From the NCBI GenBank assembly GCA_949358305.1, contig OX442314.1, positions 45,020,581-45,084,580 on the forward strand: a DNA stretch of 64,000 nucleotides, in the 5' to 3' direction. Positions 62,383 to 64,000 of the stretch are shown piece by piece. The position numbers and the translations under genes were made by a program. The DNA is from Strigamia acuminata (lineage: Eukaryota > Arthropoda > Chilopoda > Geophilomorpha > Linotaeniidae). Numbering within the stretch: the first letter of the stretch is position 1; each line of letters opens with the position of its first letter. The notes beneath the pieces are model-generated. The model was not told the DNA's origin. It was given only the letters and a program-made list of their open reading frames with translations, and did no database searches.

Positions 62383-62428
62383 CTAAGGAAATCGAAATTA
62401 AAAATTCATTAATGCAGCAGGGTTAGTT

Positions 62429-63868
62429 TGTGACGATTCTACTTTTGGCTGAATAATTAGCCGTTAAAAGAGATAAATCGGTTGAACAAGACGTCCCGTG
62501 GCACGATTTACCGTGAATGCGAAGAATCCTTCGCATTCGCCAACAAATAAATCTGCCGATCATTCCATCGAATGATTCGGACTTCGAACATAACTAGAGC
62601 TATAAAATGGAACAAATAAAGTTAGATATTATTTTTAGGGGCGGGGACAGTCATGATGGTCGTGAAACCATCGAGGGAAGTTTTGACAGTGATCCAGAAC
62701 CGGGTAAAATGATTGTTGGATTACCATGGTCCAAGTATTTGTTTAACGCAATGTGTCACATTGCTCACAGGCTACCAACCCGGCGTGTGGCCTGTAGATT
62801 GGCCCTTGACTGTCTACCGATGATACCATCAGGTGTCACAGAAGGACCAACAAGTTACTCTAGGTAACGAGCAACATGGACCCGAGTAGTCCGTTCACTG
62901 ACTGGAGACACGAATGTCTCCGTCTACAGAAGGACCAACAAGTTATATTTATAACAGACCCTGATAAGTCAGTTTACTGACTGCTGACATGAATGTCACA
63001 TTGCAGGAGGAACCACAAGTTACCTTAGTAACGGCACCTAAGAAGACAGTTTTTACCGACTGGAAATATGATATGTTCCGTATACCGAAGGGGCAACAAG
63101 TTACATGAAGTAACAGTCCCTGAGCAGTCAGTTTACTGGCTACCAACATAAATGTTGCATTGCAGAAGGAACCACAAGTTACCTTAGTAACGGCACCTGA
63201 GATTACCTAATTACAACAACCACCCATACTAAGTTCATAGCAGTTAGTTGAGGGGCCATTTCATGTCGAAGCATGTTTATTACCGGCGTTAGCCATCCCG
63301 GATTCGCTCTACAGCAACAATAACAGAACAGCGAATATATTAGTTAAGGTTGTGGGATGAAATCCAGCATCAACAATAACGTAACAGTGATTATGCGTAT
63401 TAAGTTGAGAGTTGAGGTTACCCGATGTGTCGATAAAGAAAGAGAGAAATCAAACGATAACCAACAATACTATACAGACAAACAGATAACCAGAGAACGA
63501 GCGCGCGACTTCCGGTGAAACTGATGCTTATATAGTTCTGTAAAACAATCAGATTGGCGACAGCCAATCAGGGACTGAATCCACGGATTCGTGGGTCACT
63601 TTAGTCCGGACCTAATAGAAGACGGGATCTAAGAGGGACCCGATTGGTTCCCTTTAACAGGTAAGTAAAACAGGTGTTATTTATTCTTTAGAATCAATAA
63701 TATGTCAAATAATGTATATTCAGATCAGTAAATAATTAATATTTATTTGTCGAGCTACGAGCTTTAATAATCATTAAAACTCTTAACTTCTATATTTGAA
63801 TCGCGCGCGTTAATTAAACAGCGCCATCTATTGTGGGCATTGGTTAATACGGTTTTATAACCGTCACA
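62429..63868 (+). repeat. Solo-LTR-like repeat, copy B (1440 bp) upstream of Ig1
   Basis: TGTGACG...CGTCACA, flanked by AGTT on both sides (62425-62428 and 63869-63872), a 4-bp target duplication. Related to 8986-10532. Inside, about five ~75-bp subrepeats with AAGGAACCACAAGTTACC words span 62835-63190, and a TATA-like CTTATATAGTTC lies at ~63530. No coding capacity. Confidence 0.75.
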
Positions 63869-63872
63869 AGTT

Positions 63873-64000
63873 ATTTTATTTAATGGACTCCATTCCGATT
63901 TCTTAATAAAATTAAAATCGAAATTTCCCGCTCGTTTTACGAAGCTTTCGTCGGCGCAGATACTGTGGCGTCATCTGTTGGCAAGAATCAGACGGGGAAA
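63873..64000. other. Right edge, intronic or upstream sequence
   Basis: 128 bp; no coding similarity seen. Presumably the intron between the signal-peptide exon and Ig1. Confidence 0.4.

Larger units (their letters stand above)
58547..60077 (-). mobile_element. Partial Ty3/Gypsy-type element E3 (LTR, primer site, truncated gag)
   Basis: Minus strand: LTR 60077-59468 (610 bp, TGTGGTGACC...), primer site 59465-59448 (one base different from E1/E2), gag start at 59382, broken at ~58550 by the 345-bp repeat. Related to E1 and E2 by LTR ends and primer site. Confidence 0.8.

Noticed and set aside
60045-60411. ORFs spanning the N gap
   Set aside because: They consist mostly of unknown bases.
1-64000. 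tRNA or rRNA genes
   Set aside because: Only primer-site fragments resembling a tRNA-Pro 3' end were seen; no cloverleaf or rRNA segment was recognised by eye. A tRNAscan/Infernal run would be needed to exclude small RNAs.

Overview
The window is nuclear DNA from an invertebrate, most likely an arthropod. Genes are split by GT-AG introns that are mostly 50-80 nt long. The main gene is a Dscam-type cell-surface receptor with the canonical order Ig1-Ig9, FN1-FN4, Ig10, FN5-FN6, transmembrane helix, cytoplasmic tail. I cannot name the species.

Layout. 1-5472: one end of a Ty3/Gypsy-type LTR element (E1, minus strand), inserted in the exon of a DEG/ENaC sodium-channel gene whose 5' part lies at 5473-6941. 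7665-8504: an intact BTB-BACK gene (minus). 8986-10532: a solo-LTR-like repeat. 11459-12417: an eleven-finger C2H2 zinc-finger gene (plus) with a one-base frameshift. 13330-13620: a 21-bp minisatellite. 13952-62382: the Dscam-like gene on the minus strand, stop codon at 13952 and Ig1 at 62068-62382; the signal-peptide exon lies beyond the right edge. 62429-63868: a second solo-LTR-like repeat.

The Dscam-like gene carries five consecutive, complete, phase-1 Ig7 exons (21609-23214). The introns between them are only 34-48 nt, shorter than every other intron I measured in the gene. This looks like a mutually exclusive Ig7 cassette (as in Drosophila Dscam1 exon 9 and Dscam2 exon 10). Ig2 and Ig3 first-half exons are single copy.

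Two things expand the gene. A complete, very young 13.5-kb Gypsy element (E2, 24922-38413) sits inside the Ig6 first-half exon with a 4-bp target-site duplication; it has gag, a -1-frameshifted pol with two tandem slippery heptamers, and a 921-aa third ORF of unknown function placed directly after a splice acceptor. The Ig4-Ig5 intron (39123-60534, about 21.4 kb, with a 200-N gap) holds minisatellites, LTR pieces, fold-back repeats, a hAT-type MITE, and a nested palindromic satellite: 55-bp hairpin units, 562-bp self-complementary higher-order repeats and multi-kb inverted arms. A third Gypsy fragment (E3, 58547-60077) closes that block.

E1, E2 and E3 share a proline-tRNA-type primer site and related LTR ends, so they are one lineage. 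E1 keeps a >4.3-kb ORF (one TGA) that contains a decayed integrase segment and a stretch resembling E2's third ORF. As assembled, both the channel and the receptor alleles are interrupted in coding exons. All calls come from reading the sequence; no database search or RNA data were available.
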